Part shown: positions 33,398 to 44,118 of the stretch, piece after piece
Position numbering within the stretch: the stretch's first letter is position 1
How the letters are laid out: each line of letters opens with the position of its first letter
Origin: Timema cristinae
Lineage: Eukaryota > Arthropoda > Insecta > Phasmatodea > Timematidae
Reading direction: 5' to 3'
DNA length: 64,000 nucleotides
NCBI GenBank assembly: GCA_039000515.1
Contig: JBCFYV010000012.1
Location: 6,220,826-6,284,825, forward strand
Program-made: the position numbers and the translations under genes
Notes under the pieces: generated by a model
Seen by the model: the letters and a program-made list of their open reading frames with translations, nothing else
Databases searched by the model: none
What the model was told of the DNA's origin: nothing

Positions 33398-33702
33398 TGC
33401 TCCTATTATCAAATTAGGGGTGGGATGGCATAGCAGCATTTCGTGCCTGCAATCTACACTCCTCCCCATATATCATAAATCTCATGCTCACACCTTAAAC
33501 TATTCGCCATTAGGACTGTGTGGAATTAGTAGGCCACCTGATAGTAGCGTTCCTCCTAATTTTCAGCGATGTTTAATGAAAACCCCAAGCACATTATCAA
33601 ATCGAACAACGATTTTCCTGTATTTCATAACCAAAGTAAAACAAAAGGTCTTCTTTAAAATAAAAAAGTTTTATTCGTAGCGGTTCTAATTTAATTAATT
33701 TA

Positions 33703-33726
33703 TACACACACACACACACACACACA
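33703..33726. repeat. (CA)n microsatellite, palindrome left arm
   Basis: About 12 CA units; the mirror (GT)n lies at about 37949-37968 and is slightly shorter. Confidence 0.9.
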
Positions 33727-34251
33727 ATTTTTTATGAAAATAATAAGGGTATTTTTAATAACCTTATCTACGTATTCTCAAAACCAGGATAAACATAATG
33801 CCCGTGTGAAGGCGTGTCGTATTTTTCGCAGTAGCTAATAAATGGTTATTTCATGATAAGGGTCACAATTATTTGGCATATAATTTCCTCTAACAAAATA
33901 AGTTAAAAAAATGGCATTTGTGGGAGGAGCATAAGGCGCCAGTCTCATCAATATATTGTATTGCAGGTGCTGAAGAGGACAAAGTTCGAATACATGCTGG
34001 ATGTACTCTTGTTAGTTTTACACATGAAATAGGTACACACACATATATATATATATATTTAACCGTAGTTTCCACACTAATGTAGCTTCACTTTATCTAC
34101 GTTTTCTTCCTCATAAAATAGCCGTTAAGGTAGGAGTGCAGGGAACGCTAGAAAAGGTAAGTGTTTTTGCACTTTATATAAAAAACATTTGTTTTATCAA
34201 AATAAATCAAATAGTTCTTAAGCAAAATATAGAGTAAAATTTTCTTCACCT

Positions 34252-34532
34252 ATTATTATTATTAGCACCGCGTCTTCTACCCGTTCGGGTTATACGCACT
34301 TACGCTAATGTGTAATGGTAGGGTGATTGTGAGATGAAATGGAGGACCTACAGTTTAACGTGGAATCCGAACCACGGTGGAGGCCTGGCATTCCACACAT
34401 TCACAAGATGTCTTGTCAGAGGTGAAGGAAGGGTTTGGTAATCAGATAAATCTTTGCCGGGACCGAGGATTGAACCCCGGCCGCCAGCATAGAAGTCTGA
34501 CACCTTACCCCTAGACCACCAGGTCACCTTCT
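34252..34532 (-). repeat. SINE family 2, full length, palindrome left arm
   Basis: A reversed tail (ATTATTATTATTAGCACCGCG), body and tRNA-derived head (GAACCCCGGCCGCCAGC, TTACCCCTAGACCACCAGGTC). It mirrors 37140-37420. Confidence 0.85.
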
Positions 34533-35084
34533 TTACCTAAACAGTTGTTTAATATCTGTCAAAAGTAGCCTGGGATTTATGAAAACTTTTTTTTTCACCG
34601 CTTAAAATATTTATCATTTAATGCCGCTATATTGATGACAGATATTCAAAAAGTGTAGATATCACCTTGTAAAACAATTAGATTATAATATATTCCTACT
34701 GAAGCAATCTTTTAATTATTTTATTGCTATGAATCGCGCACTCTACATTCCCTCCGTAATAATCGTGGGTTGTAATAATTATTGTTTCTATAAAAACAGT
34801 AATTTTAAATCCTCTATTTAAGTGTAGGATTCAAACCATGGACTCTCTATGAGCTGATTGTTTCAACATTCACTAGAATATATCAATCCCCCTATGAGAG
34901 ACTTTTGTTCGAATCCCTATTGGGTCTAAATCTAGTTCTATGTGCTACGAGTCGTTAGACGTTCACGAGAAGTACAGGCACAAGTGACAATAATCCATTT
35001 CTTATAAACTAGAGTATAACAAATATAATAAATTATCTTTCATACAAACTAACTTGATTCTATGACAGACACGATCTCCTGGGC

Positions 35085-35180
35085 GTCTGCCATTTATCAC
35101 TGTGCCAAGGGATACCCCAATTTCACCAATGCTACATTTTTCGGTCATACATGGAATCGAACCTTGAATAAAGCCGCTAC
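35085..35180 (-). repeat. SINE family 3 remnant, palindrome left arm
   Basis: TTATCACTGTGCCAAGGGATA and GGAATCGAACCTTG (reverse of GGTTCGATTCC) match the family seen at 13080 and 61255. The box A side is replaced by the 18-bp satellite. The mirror copy is at about 36490-36586. Confidence 0.5.
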
Positions 35181-35199
35181 TTGGTGAGCTAAACGTATT

Positions 35200-35390
35200 G
35201 GAGCTCAAGGCATCGGGTCTTAAGATATTGGAGCTAAACTTATTGGAGCTAGAGGTATTAGGGCTTAAGATATTGGAGCTAAACGTATTTGAGCTAGAAG
35301 TATCGAGGCTTAAGGCGTAAAAGCTAAAGGTGTTGTAGCTAAAAATAACGGGGTTAAAAGTGTAAGAGCTAAATATATCGTTGTTGTCGG
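35200..35390 (-). repeat. 18-bp TTTAGCTCC satellite, palindrome left arm
   Basis: About ten loose units, for example GGAGCTAAACGTATTGGAGC, reverse complement of the array at 32794. The mirror copy is at 36281-36486. Confidence 0.8.
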
Positions 35391-35394
35391 ATAT

Positions 35395-35560
35395 TTGGTG
35401 TCATATTCTGAAAACTGAAAAATGACACCTGTACACGGGAATCGAATCCGGGACTTTCGACTTAGCACGCCATTGCTCTTACCACTGAGCTATCCAGGAT
35501 TCGTCCCGTGCATATGGTCATTCTTCACTCTTCACTCATAGTTTAAGGCATAGTCCTTGA
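35395..35560 (-). repeat. tRNA-like fold-back end, palindrome left arm
   Basis: Reverse reading gives CCTGGATAGCTCAGTGGTAA and GGATTCGATTCCCGTG, then CAGGT; six of seven acceptor pairs can form. The A box is canonical; the B box has one change. The mirror copy is at 36112-36276. Confidence 0.7.
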
Positions 35561-35694
35561 TGGACGTGCGGAAGTCATCAACTTATAAATACGTGATTAC
35601 ATAAGATCACAGCCATCAGACAACGCAGCTATCCACGACTCGGTGATTGGCATATGTTATTGCAGCCATTTAACAATTATATTGTAATTGTACG

Positions 35695-35976
35695 GGATTG
35701 CATATATTACTGAATCAGATAGCCGAAGCTATCATCCATGCATTTTAGTGAGGACAGTCCCATCTAGATATCATATTCTGAAAATTGAAAAAGTACACCT
35801 GGACATGGGAATCGAACCCGGGACCTTTGGCGTACTAAGTCGAAGGTCCCGTGTTCGATTCACGTGTCCAGGTGTACTTTTTCAATTTTCAGAATATGAT
35901 ATCTAGATGGGACTGTCCTCACTAAAATGCATGGATGATAGCTTCGGCTATCTGATTCAGTAATATATGCAATCCC
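35695..35976. repeat. Palindrome core: folded tRNA-like element
   Basis: Reverse half-element ending CGAACCCGGGACCTT at about 35828 and forward half-element starting AAGGTCCCGTGTTCG at about 35844 flank the 15-nt spacer. The arms continue outward through the TTTTTCAATTTTCAG phrase, the ATATCTAGATGGGACTGTCC phrase and the GATAGCTTCGGCTATC hairpin. The crossover sits inside the tRNA-like domain. Confidence 0.8.
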
Positions 35977-36111
35977 GTACAATTACAATATAATTGTTAA
36001 ATGGCTGCAATAACATATGCCAATCACCGAGTCGTGGATAGCTGCGTTGTCTGATGGCTGTGATCTTATGTAATCACGTATTTATAAGTTGATGACTTCC
36101 GCACGTCCATC

Positions 36112-36276
36112 AAGGACTATGCCTTAAACTATGAGTGAAGAGTGAAGAATGACCATATGCACGGGACGAATCCTGGATAGCTCAGTGGTAAGAGCAATGG
36201 CGTGCTAAGTCGAAAGTCCCGGATTCGATTCCCGTGTACAGGTGTCATTTTTCAGTTTTCAGAATATGACACCAAA
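36112..36276 (+). repeat. tRNA-like fold-back end, palindrome right arm
   Basis: Mirror of 35395-35560, plus strand: CCTGGATAGCTCAGTGGTAA and GATTCGATTCCCGTGTACAG, followed by ATTTTTCAGTTTTCAG. Confidence 0.7.
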
Positions 36277-36280
36277 TATC

Positions 36281-36486
36281 CGACAACAACGATATATTTA
36301 GCTCTTACACTTTTAACCCCGTTATTTTTAGCTACAACACCTTTAGCTTTTACGCCTTAAGCCTCGATACTTCTAGCTCAAATACGTTTAGCTCCAATAT
36401 CTTAAGCCCTAATACCTCTAGCTCCAATAAGTTTAGCTCCAATATCTTAAGACCCGATGCCTTGAGCTCCAATACGTTTAGCTCAC
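36281..36486 (+). repeat. 18-bp TTTAGCTCC satellite, palindrome right arm
   Basis: Mirror of 35200-35390; units such as TTTAGCTCCAATATCTTAAG. Confidence 0.8.
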
Positions 36487-37139
36487 CAAGTAGCGGCTTT
36501 ATTCAAGGTTCGATTCCATGTATGACCGAAAAATGTAGCATTGGTGAAATTGGGGTATCCCTTGGCACAGTGATAAATGGCAGACGCCCAGGAGATCGTA
36601 TCTGTCATAGAATCAAGTTAGTTTGTATGAAAGATAATTTATTATATTTGTTATACTCTAGTTTATAAGAAATGGATTATTGTCACTTGTGCCTGTACTT
36701 CTCGTGAACGTCTAACGACTCGTAGCACATAGAACTAGATTTAGACCCAATAGGGATTCGAACAAAAGTCTCTCATAGGGGGATTGATATATTCTAGTGA
36801 ATGTTGAAACAATCAGCTCATAGAGAGTCCATGGTTTGAATCCTACACTTAAATAGAGGATTTAAAATTACTGTTTTTATAGAAACAATAATTATTACAA
36901 CCCCACGATTATTACGGAGGGAATGTAGAGTGCGCGATTCATAGCAATAAAATAATTAAAAGATTGCTTCAGTAGGAATATATTATAATCTAATTGTTTT
37001 ACAAGGTGATATCTACACTTTTTGAATATCTGTCATCAATATAGCGGCATTAAATGATAAATATTTTAAGCGGTGAAAAAAAAAGTTTTCATTAAATCCC
37101 AGGCTACTTTTGACAGATATTAAACAACTGTTTAGGTAA

Positions 37140-37425
37140 AGAAGGTGACCTGGTGGTCTAGGGGTAAGGTGTCAGACTTCTATGCTGGCGGCCGGGGTTC
37201 AATCCTCGGTCCCGGCAAAGATTTATCTGATTACCAAACCCTTCCTTCACCTCTGACAAGACATCTTGTGAATGTGAGGAATGCCAGGCCTCCACCGTGG
37301 TTCGGATTCCACGTTAAACTGTAGGTCCTCCATTTCATCTCACAATCACCCTACCATTACACATTAGCGTAAGTGCGTATAACCCGAACGGGTAGAAAGA
37401 CGCGGTGCTAATAATAATAATAGGT
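37140..37425 (+). repeat. SINE family 2, full length, palindrome right arm
   Basis: Mirror of 34252-34532. Head GGTGGTCTAGGGGTAAGGTG with GGGGTTCAATCCTCGGTCC; tail CCCGAACGGGTAGAAAGACG plus an AAT run. One A more than the left arm in the tail, one of the few arm differences. Confidence 0.85.
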
Positions 37426-38339
37426 GAAGAAAATTTTACTCTATATTTTGCTTAAGAACTATTTGATTTATTTTGATAAAACAAATGTTTTTTATATAAA
37501 GTGCAAAAACACTTACCTTTTCTAGCGTTCCCTGCACTCCTACCTTAACGGCTATTTTATGAGGAAGAAAACGTAGATAAAGTGAAGCTACATTAGTGTG
37601 GAAACTACGGTTAAATATATATATATATATGTGTGTGTACCTATTTCATGTGTAAAACTAACAAGAGTACATCCAGCATGTATTCGAACTTTGTCCTCTT
37701 CAGCACCTGCAATACAATATATTGATGAGACTGGCGCCTTATGCTCCTCCCACAAATGCCATTTTTTTAACTTATTTTGTTAGAGGAAATTATATGCCAA
37801 ATAATTGTGACCCTTATCATGAAATAACCATTTATTAGCTACTGCGAAAAATACGACACGCCTTCACACGGGCATTATGTTTATCCTGGTTTTGAGAATA
37901 CGTAGATAAGGTTATTAAAAATACCCTTATTATTTTCATAAAAAATTTGTGTGTGTGTGTGTGTGTGTATAAATTAATTAAATTAGAACCGCTACGAATA
38001 AAACTTTTTTATTTTAAGAAGACCTTTTGTTTTACTTTGGTTATGAAATACAGGAAAATCGTTGTTCGATTTGATAATGTGCTTGGGGTTTTCATTAAAC
38101 ATCGCTGAAAATTAGGAGGTACGCTACTATCAGGTGGCCTACTAATTCCACACAGTCCTAATGGCGAATAGTTTAAGGTGTGAGCATGAGATTTATGATA
38201 TATGGGGAGGAGTGTAGATTGCAGGCACGAAATGCTGCTATGCCATCCCACCCCTAATTTGATAATAGGAGCAGCCCACGGGGCCTAGCAGTAATACGTA
38301 CTTTCAGCCTCGTCAGTCTTAATTTAACTAAATTACATA

Positions 38340-38405
38340 CTTGAGTATTTCTAGGTTAGGTTAGGTTAAGTTAGGTTAAGTTAGGTTAGGCTAGGGTAAG
38401 CTCGG
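38340..38405. repeat. Interspersed TAGGTTAGG-type repeat
   Basis: About nine units of GGTTA with single changes (GGTTAAG, GGCTAGG). A shorter piece is at 39583-39610. Such interspersed runs are familiar from arthropod genomes and are not by themselves telomeric. Confidence 0.8.
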
Positions 38406-38479
38406 TGACCTGTGGGTGCTGCCAGTAACCCCTTCCACCGTGTTACCACCCTCACATAGGAATTCCCGTGAGCTGCTCT

Positions 38480-38600
38480 TTTACTTGTTCGCAATCTGGA
38501 CATTGGATTATTTAGATGGCCATAACATGTTGGGTGTGTTCACAATTAAGACGAACTTCGCCTTGTTCACAGTCTAGACTGTTCGCAAACAGGATATAAA
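38480..38600. repeat. TGTTCRCAA motif cluster
   Basis: TGTTCGCAA or TGTTCACAA/G occurs at about 38487, 38537, 38564 and 38580. The perfect 14-bp palindrome ACAGTCTAGACTGT is at 38569-38582. Confidence 0.45.
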
Positions 38601-38719
38601 CTACTTTCATCAACTCACTCACGTATTTCCAGGATAGTTACTTGTTTTCACAATAGTACTCGTGATAGTAGTGTCATTCACGGTAACAGCTGACTTGTAC
38701 TGAATTCAATATTGAATCA

Positions 38720-38978
38720 TTATTATTTTTTCTAGCACAAGATCTTACTACCAGTTCAGGTTATATGTTATTAACTATTTACGCCAATGGTTTTAAGGAT
38801 TAGGGAAGTTGTATTTAGAGTAAGTATACCAGCACAGAAGAAGAGTGGAAAACCATTTTGATAAAGCCACCCTCAGTACACCTAACTGAGATTCAAACTT
38901 CAATCTACCCGTCATTGGTTGTCTAGGTTAGTGTAAGTGTAGCGCCTTAGACCATGCGCCCACCGAAGCAGGCAATGA
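38720..38978 (-). repeat. SINE family 1, minus strand, near full length
   Basis: Reversed tail (AGCACAAGATCTTACTACC), body GAAGAGTGGAAAACCATTTT, CCACCCTCAGTACACC, and the head ending CCCACCGAAGCAGG. Confidence 0.8.
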
Positions 38979-39309
38979 TATGTTTATCTTACTATAGCCC
39001 ACTAGTCCAGTGTGATGAAAGTCTCCGCTGTTGGTGTCTCGAGTGTTGTGCGTACGATCGACAGATACTAGAGATGTTTTCCCACCAGTCCAAGCTGTTG
39101 TCACCTAGATAGTTTAATCCTCACTTCCATTAGAGATATAGAGGAGTCTAGAGGGGTTGGCCGACTGATACGCAGGCAACATTCACAAGTGAGTCTTGAA
39201 ACCCTTTTATCACGATTATATTGCGCCTTATCTTCCTCCGTGAACCCTACACATCTACGCTCTTTCCAGTTATATTTTGCATTTTTTTTGTATGTGTACA
39301 CCACGAGTA

Positions 39310-39790
39310 AATTTACCAAGTTCATGAATCGAGTAAATTTCTGCCCATTGTGTGAACTTCCTGACCATTTCATGAACCAGGCAAAAAAAAAAGGTCCAGT
39401 TCATGACTTGCTCAGTGTTTGTGCTGCCCAGTTAATGGATTGGCTCTTTATCAAACTCGGGAGCTCCAATTATTACACAATTCAAAAACTGGACGAGTTG
39501 CTGACCGGTCCGTGAAATCGAAAATCGAAGAACAGGTCTAGTATTTAAGTTAAATGAACTCTTATCCATTTTAGAATGAAAGGCTAGGTTAAATTAGGTT
39601 GGGTTAGTTTAATATAATATCTTAAAACGAATTTCAGTTGAGCTTGTAATTGATAGTACAATAAGTTTCAGTTCATGAAGTGGGCAAGATTTAATGTAAT
39701 TTTTGCCCAGTTTGTTGAATGGTCAAGCGAAGAAGCCAGTTCATATTATGACCATAAATCTGCCCATTTGATGAAATGGGTAGTTTCACC
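39310..39790. repeat. Cluster of degenerate TTCATGAA-centred palindromes
   Basis: Roughly eight copies of a motif of the form CCCAGTTCATGAACTGGGCA with changes lie at about 39318, 39345, 39362, 39395, 39424, 39666, 39703, 39735 and 39761. The last (CCCATTTGATGAAATGGGTA) is almost perfectly palindromic. The open frame over 39189-39515 is a by-product; no protein motif is recognised. Confidence 0.5.
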
Positions 39791-39859
39791 ATTGGGTTGT
39801 AAATTATATATATATCAAACCTGGCTTAGAAGCCGCTTGGTTTATACACATACATTAAT

Positions 39860-40045
39860 TACGTAAATAGAATACAGATGAGTAAGATAGAATTTTAGAG
39901 AAAATGTGTCCACAATTTCTTGGGAGAAGAGTGGGAAACCATTAGAGGGGGTCTCACAACACCCAACCGCGGAAACAAACCCCGATCCACCTATCACCGA
40001 CAATCCAATCTAAGACGAGAGTTATGCATTAGACCATTTGACCAC
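39860..40045 (-). repeat. SINE family 1, minus strand
   Basis: GAGAAGAGTGGGAAACCATT, CAACACCCAACCGCGGAAAC, then CCCCGATCCACCTATCACCG and a head ending GACCACTGATGTGGG. Confidence 0.7.
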
Positions 40046-40285
40046 TGATGTGGGTATATTATTTTATTAAGAACACGGTAGTAAGTACAGTACTCAAGCT
40101 ACTTTCATGTGACCGTCTGATGTCAATAGCTATAGTTGTTCCTATCATGATCTTTACTGTTCTGGCTCAGACTCGGGCTAGCAGCATGATTACATTAATG
40201 GGCTTAAGATACGGACGGTACAACTTAGAGAAAATATACCTGCATCTTAGTGGAGAAACAGAGGAAAGGTATAAAGACTTTAATA

Positions 40286-40535
40286 CAATAACCCGCTCGG
40301 TGTTCACATGATCTAAGACGCTACTCTCGCAAAAGACTAACTACCGATGATGGATAGATCGTGGTTTGATCATGGCCAGATGTACTGAGGGTAGTTTATT
40401 CCTGAATGTTTTCCACTTTCTCTTCATGCAAATGCGGGCACACGTAATCTAAAACATAAACTTCCTACTCGCTAAAACTATAAGTGTAATTAGTACATAA
40501 GCGTAACCGAATAGGTAGTAAGAAATGGTTAACTT
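40286..40535 (+). repeat. SINE family 1, plus strand
   Basis: Head ACCCGCTCGGTGTTCACATG, B-box region CGTGGTTTGATCATGGCCAG, body GTACTGAGGGTAG and TCTTCATGCAAATGCGGGC, tail AACCGAATAGGTAGTAAGAA. Confidence 0.75.
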
Positions 40536-40544
40536 TTTATCTAG

Positions 40545-40645
40545 TAAAATAACCTCAGTAAGCCCTTTGGGTTTTGAACCCCGACCTCCCTGTTACCAGC
40601 AAACTAGACCAGACTAGGTTGACGTCTTAGCCCACTCACAAGCTA
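40545..40645 (-). repeat. SINE family 1 head fragment, minus strand
   Basis: GGGTTTTGAACCCCGACCTCC, CTAGACCAGACTAGG and GACGTCTTAGCCCACTCAC are the reversed head only. Confidence 0.6.
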
Positions 40646-41095
40646 TACGTTTTCTTTTTGCACTCGTTGAGTATTTACTAGAGAGTTTGGGACAGTGTCT
40701 TCTAGTATTGCTATTTTATTTTGTGAGTTTAAATTTGGTAATGACCAACTGCAGCATGTAAAGTGTAAGTTATTGTTTATACGGGCATTTATGAGTATTA
40801 ATGCTTGAGTACATTCTTCTAGTGAGCTCAAATCATTTTTAGCCGACACGCCGCTACGAAAAGTAAAGATTGAACATTTTCTCTTACATTTTTGACTGGA
40901 AAATGTATTTATCAGATTTGTGGCTAATTGATCAAAGGGAAAAGTTATGTCTTCGTAAAGGATCTGATTATAAAGTTGATGTATTAACTAACACAGCTGG
41001 TCTGTAACAGACTGCAACACCCCGACTGAAGGGCGTAGGTATGGTTCTGCTAGAAAATATTATTATACCTTCAGCCAATAAAAGTTTGGTTATAT
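40646..41095. other. Unannotated interval
   Basis: No repeat or recognisable frame. Confidence 0.4.
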
Positions 41096-41104
41096 ACATA
41101 CTTA

Positions 41105-41182
41105 TGTAAGGGACCCCAAATGGGGGAGGGGGCCATAATATTACAGTGGGGTTCCAGAACCCCTCAACCCCTCCCCCTTTCT
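41105..41182. repeat. G/C-rich nested inverted repeat
   Basis: ATGGGGGAGGGGG near 41118 pairs with CCCCTCCCCC near 41168. Between them GGGGTTC and GAACCCC form a smaller perfect hairpin near 41151-41166. Confidence 0.6.
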
Positions 41183-41261
41183 ACGCCCTCACCCCACTGT
41201 TAAAGACACATTGAGCCACTAATTACTGTAAATGATACGTGAATGCAAGAAGGGATTTTTT

Positions 41262-41462
41262 TAGCACAGTGTCTTACTACCGTTTGGGCTGTACGCCTAT
41301 GTGCTAAACACACTAATGGGCTAGGAATTAGAAAATTTAGTTTAGATGAAGTGTACCCGCATTTGCATGAAGGGAGAGTGGGAAACCATTTAGGAAAAAC
41401 CACCCTCAGTGCAACTGACCGGGATTGAACCTCGATCTCCTCGTTTTCATCAGCCTAGTCTA
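41262..41462 (-). repeat. SINE family 1, minus strand, near full length
   Basis: Reversed tail (AGCACAGTGTCTTACTACCG), then GTACCCGCATTTGCATGAAG, GGGAGAGTGGGAAACCATTT, CCACCCTCAGTGCAACTGAC and the B-box region GGGATTGAACCTCGATCTCC. The head is cut short at 41460. Confidence 0.8.
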
Positions 41463-42964
41463 ATTAATTGTTATAACTCAGTTGATGTTTCCATAGGAAG
41501 AAGTGAACTGGAGTGTACACATATTTCCGTCCCACATCTCTAGTGAGAAGATAGATGCTATTACACTCTCAAGTGAGTATGTATGTACTGTACTCTAAAG
41601 GGAGATGTTTACAGAGCCCTGGAGGGTTAAGTGATATCTCCACAGTCTGTGTTGGCTCAGTTCCTTAGGTGAGAAGTGAGATAATACTCACCTCTGTGCT
41701 GGGATTGCCTTGACCTCTTTACTCTTGAGTCTTGGGAGAGAGGGGGACCACAGTACACACAAATAAAAGGGAGCCAACTCTTTTCCTCACTAAATTTAAA
41801 TCGTCCTCAAATTCTTTCATCTAAATCTCGAAACAAAAATTAAATTATTGAATTAGAAATATTTTAACTAAATATTATCCGAAAATACCCTAGGAAATTT
41901 GTCGGAATGCCGATGCTTTGTTGTGTTATTTGATATCCCTAAGATTCTATGCTGTAATATTGAGCGTGTTTTATCTTTATTAATTAGGCTAACACTTTGA
42001 AATTAAAAATTACCATGGATTAAAAAATATTTTTCAAATTATTTTAGTACTTAATATATAATGAAACCGACGATACATGTTTATTTTAGATTGAAATTTC
42101 ATCTTAAAATATTAATCATTTACTAAATGTTTTAATAAACCCTTAGACACAGGATAAAACCAAAGATAATATATTTTAATCTAAAAACTCTACTTAACTA
42201 AAAGTATCTCAAACTTTCAGGGGATACATTATTTACATGATCTTACTTTAATGGGTATCTGATATTTTTCAATTAATGTGAAACAAGAAAATACAAATCC
42301 CTTTGTGTAAGCTTCATACTATTTTAGTATCCTAGGTACTTTTTTTTAGCGGCCATTCAAAATTATCTTTCAAACGAGTCTAAGCCAAATATTAAATTAG
42401 TATATTTGAAAAGGATTTTTGGAATCATAATTTTTAAAAATACGTACACATTTGATAATGCTTGGTATGAATTTATGAAAAATTTCATTCTTTCCTGTTG
42501 AAAATAGGCCTTATATTAAATTGACTTTCCAAAAATGATTCACGACGAATCAGTTTTTGTTCTATTTTCCATTTTTAATTCTTGAATAAAGATACAAATT
42601 ATAAACTGGAGGTTTCATGGTAGGCACTTACGTGTAAAATGTTTGATATAAATCAGTTGACTATGCTTATTTTACTAAAAAGGATAAACACGAACTAACT
42701 CTTTGCTTTAAGAAGTTGGCAAGTTCATGGCATCAAATCGTATTCTTACCATTAAACCATATTTTCCAACCAATCCCAAAACCTAATACCTAACCTCGTT
42801 CAAATCATTTTAACATTATCTTCTCATCGGCGTCTCTGCTTTACCAAGGCATCTTGTTACTTCAGGTTTCTCAACTAAGATGTTGTGTACACATCTGCCA
42901 ACACCCATTCGCACTACAAGACCGCCTTGATTATCCTCAATATGTTTTGAGGATACATACAAAC
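41463..42964. other. Unannotated interval
   Basis: At 41500-41770 the DNA is GC-richer; it contains a short hairpin (AGGTGAG at 41667 with CTCACCT at 41687). From 41800 it is AT-rich. No frame or repeat family is recognised. Confidence 0.4.
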
Positions 42965-43437
42965 CATGATATTCCTCAATGTGTAACAACCAGCCTCGTG
43001 ATATATTTTATCTAAGGTCCCGGTAACAAGGGATATTCCTACAATTGTGTAACAACCAGCCTCGTGATATATTTATCTATAGGTCCCGGGTACCAGGGGA
43101 TATTCCTCAATGTGTAACAACCAGCCTCGTGATATATTGATCTATAGGTCCCGGGTACCAGGGGATATTCCTCAATGTGTAACAACCAGCCTCGTGATAT
43201 ATTGTATCTATAGGTCCCGGGTACCAGGGGATATTCCTCAATGTGTAACAACCAGCCTCGTGATATATTGATCTATAGGTCCCGGGTACCAGGGGATATT
43301 CCTCAATGTGTAACAACCAGCCTCGTGATATATTGATCTATAGGTCCCGGGTACCAGGGGATATTCCTCAATGTGTAACAACCAGCCTCGTGATATATTG
43401 ATCTATAAGTCCCGGGTACCAGGGGATATTCCTCGGA
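42965..43437. repeat. 65-bp tandem repeat, about 7 copies
   Basis: Units read GGTCCCGGGTACCAGGGGAT, ATTCCTCAATGTGTAACAAC, CAGCCTCGTGATATATTGAT, CTATA. The first two are diverged; the later ones are near identical. Minus-strand frames follow the repeat and are not genes. Confidence 0.95.
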
Positions 43438-43910
43438 AGGGGAATAATTCCAATGGTCACCAAGGTTTGGTTAATTTGGGTTTCATGAGTAATGTCACTT
43501 TGTTTTTGTTTTTATTGATCAACCCTGAGTTCTAAGCTAAGTTAAGATCTTCATTGGTTCAACCCGTCATATTCACCATCATCCTCCCCTCGTCTCATCA
43601 GGACATGGAAAGAGATTTCACGGAAAGGATGTACGATTAGTACATCCGGGCGTCTCCTGAGAGAAGGTACAGTACATTATTAAAGGCAAGTCTCGCCACA
43701 AACGGGGCTGCAGATTGATGGAGCCCAGACGCCAAAAATTTTCTTCGCACTCTTTTCTCAATAATTCTGACTTTATTCTCTCGGTAGAGAGAAAGAGATC
43801 ACGCTCCACATCCGTGAAGACCAACGGATAGTATTAAAGTGTTATGTCTTCTTGGGATGAGTGTTGGTGACAAAGCTAACATTGTTGGATGACGCCATTT
43901 ATATTGCTAA
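43438..43910. other. Unannotated interval with a GC-richer patch
   Basis: The patch 43560-43830 holds a 68-codon minus frame (43618-43824) without a recognised domain. It may be a repeat fragment. Confidence 0.3.
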
Positions 43911-43911
43911 A

Positions 43912-44118
43912 ACATGCATCGGTGGCTATGCGTAGCAAGTTTAATATCAGGCTCTTTTACTCTGCTTTGTTCGTGTTGAGAAAGTATACTTTCAATTGTG
44001 ACTTTTCTTACTAAATGGATTTTCACTCTCTCTGCACGCAAATGTTTCCTTTAAATTCTACCTTTCTCATGTCTATTCACTAGCGCAGTTAAATGCATCT
44101 ATCCTAAACGGGTCGGAT
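43912..44118 (+). repeat. SINE family 1, decayed, plus strand
   Basis: CATCGGTGGCTATGCGTAGC, then GGATTTTCACTCTCTCTGCA, ACGCAAATG, and TCCTAAACGGGTCGG can be followed; the rest has decayed. Confidence 0.5.

Larger units (their letters stand above)
33398..38273. repeat. 4.9-kb near-perfect palindrome, centre about 35,836
   Basis: The sequence from 33398 rightward is the reverse complement of the sequence from 38273 leftward through both arms (about 2.43 kb each), with a spacer of about 15 nt at the centre. Matched landmarks include the CA/GT microsatellites (33703 and 37950), the SINE 2 copies (34255 and 37143), and a 61-codon frame found identically at 33890-34075 (minus) and 37598-37783 (plus). 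Differences are few: single-base homopolymer indels, CA-run length, and rare substitutions such as C/T near 35070/36601. No gene is carried. It could be a genuine inverted duplication or an assembly artefact of fold-back reads. Confidence 0.9.

Noticed and set aside
33890..37783. A 61-codon frame present in two identical copies
   Set aside because: The duplication is due to the palindrome; the frame includes an AT microsatellite and has no domain.
38340..38405. Telomere or internal telomeric site
   Set aside because: Units are degenerate and short; interspersed TAGGTTAGG runs are common in arthropods away from chromosome ends.
43039..43316. Overlapping frames with repeated MLHIEEYPLVPGTYR
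   Set aside because: Translations of the 65-bp tandem array.
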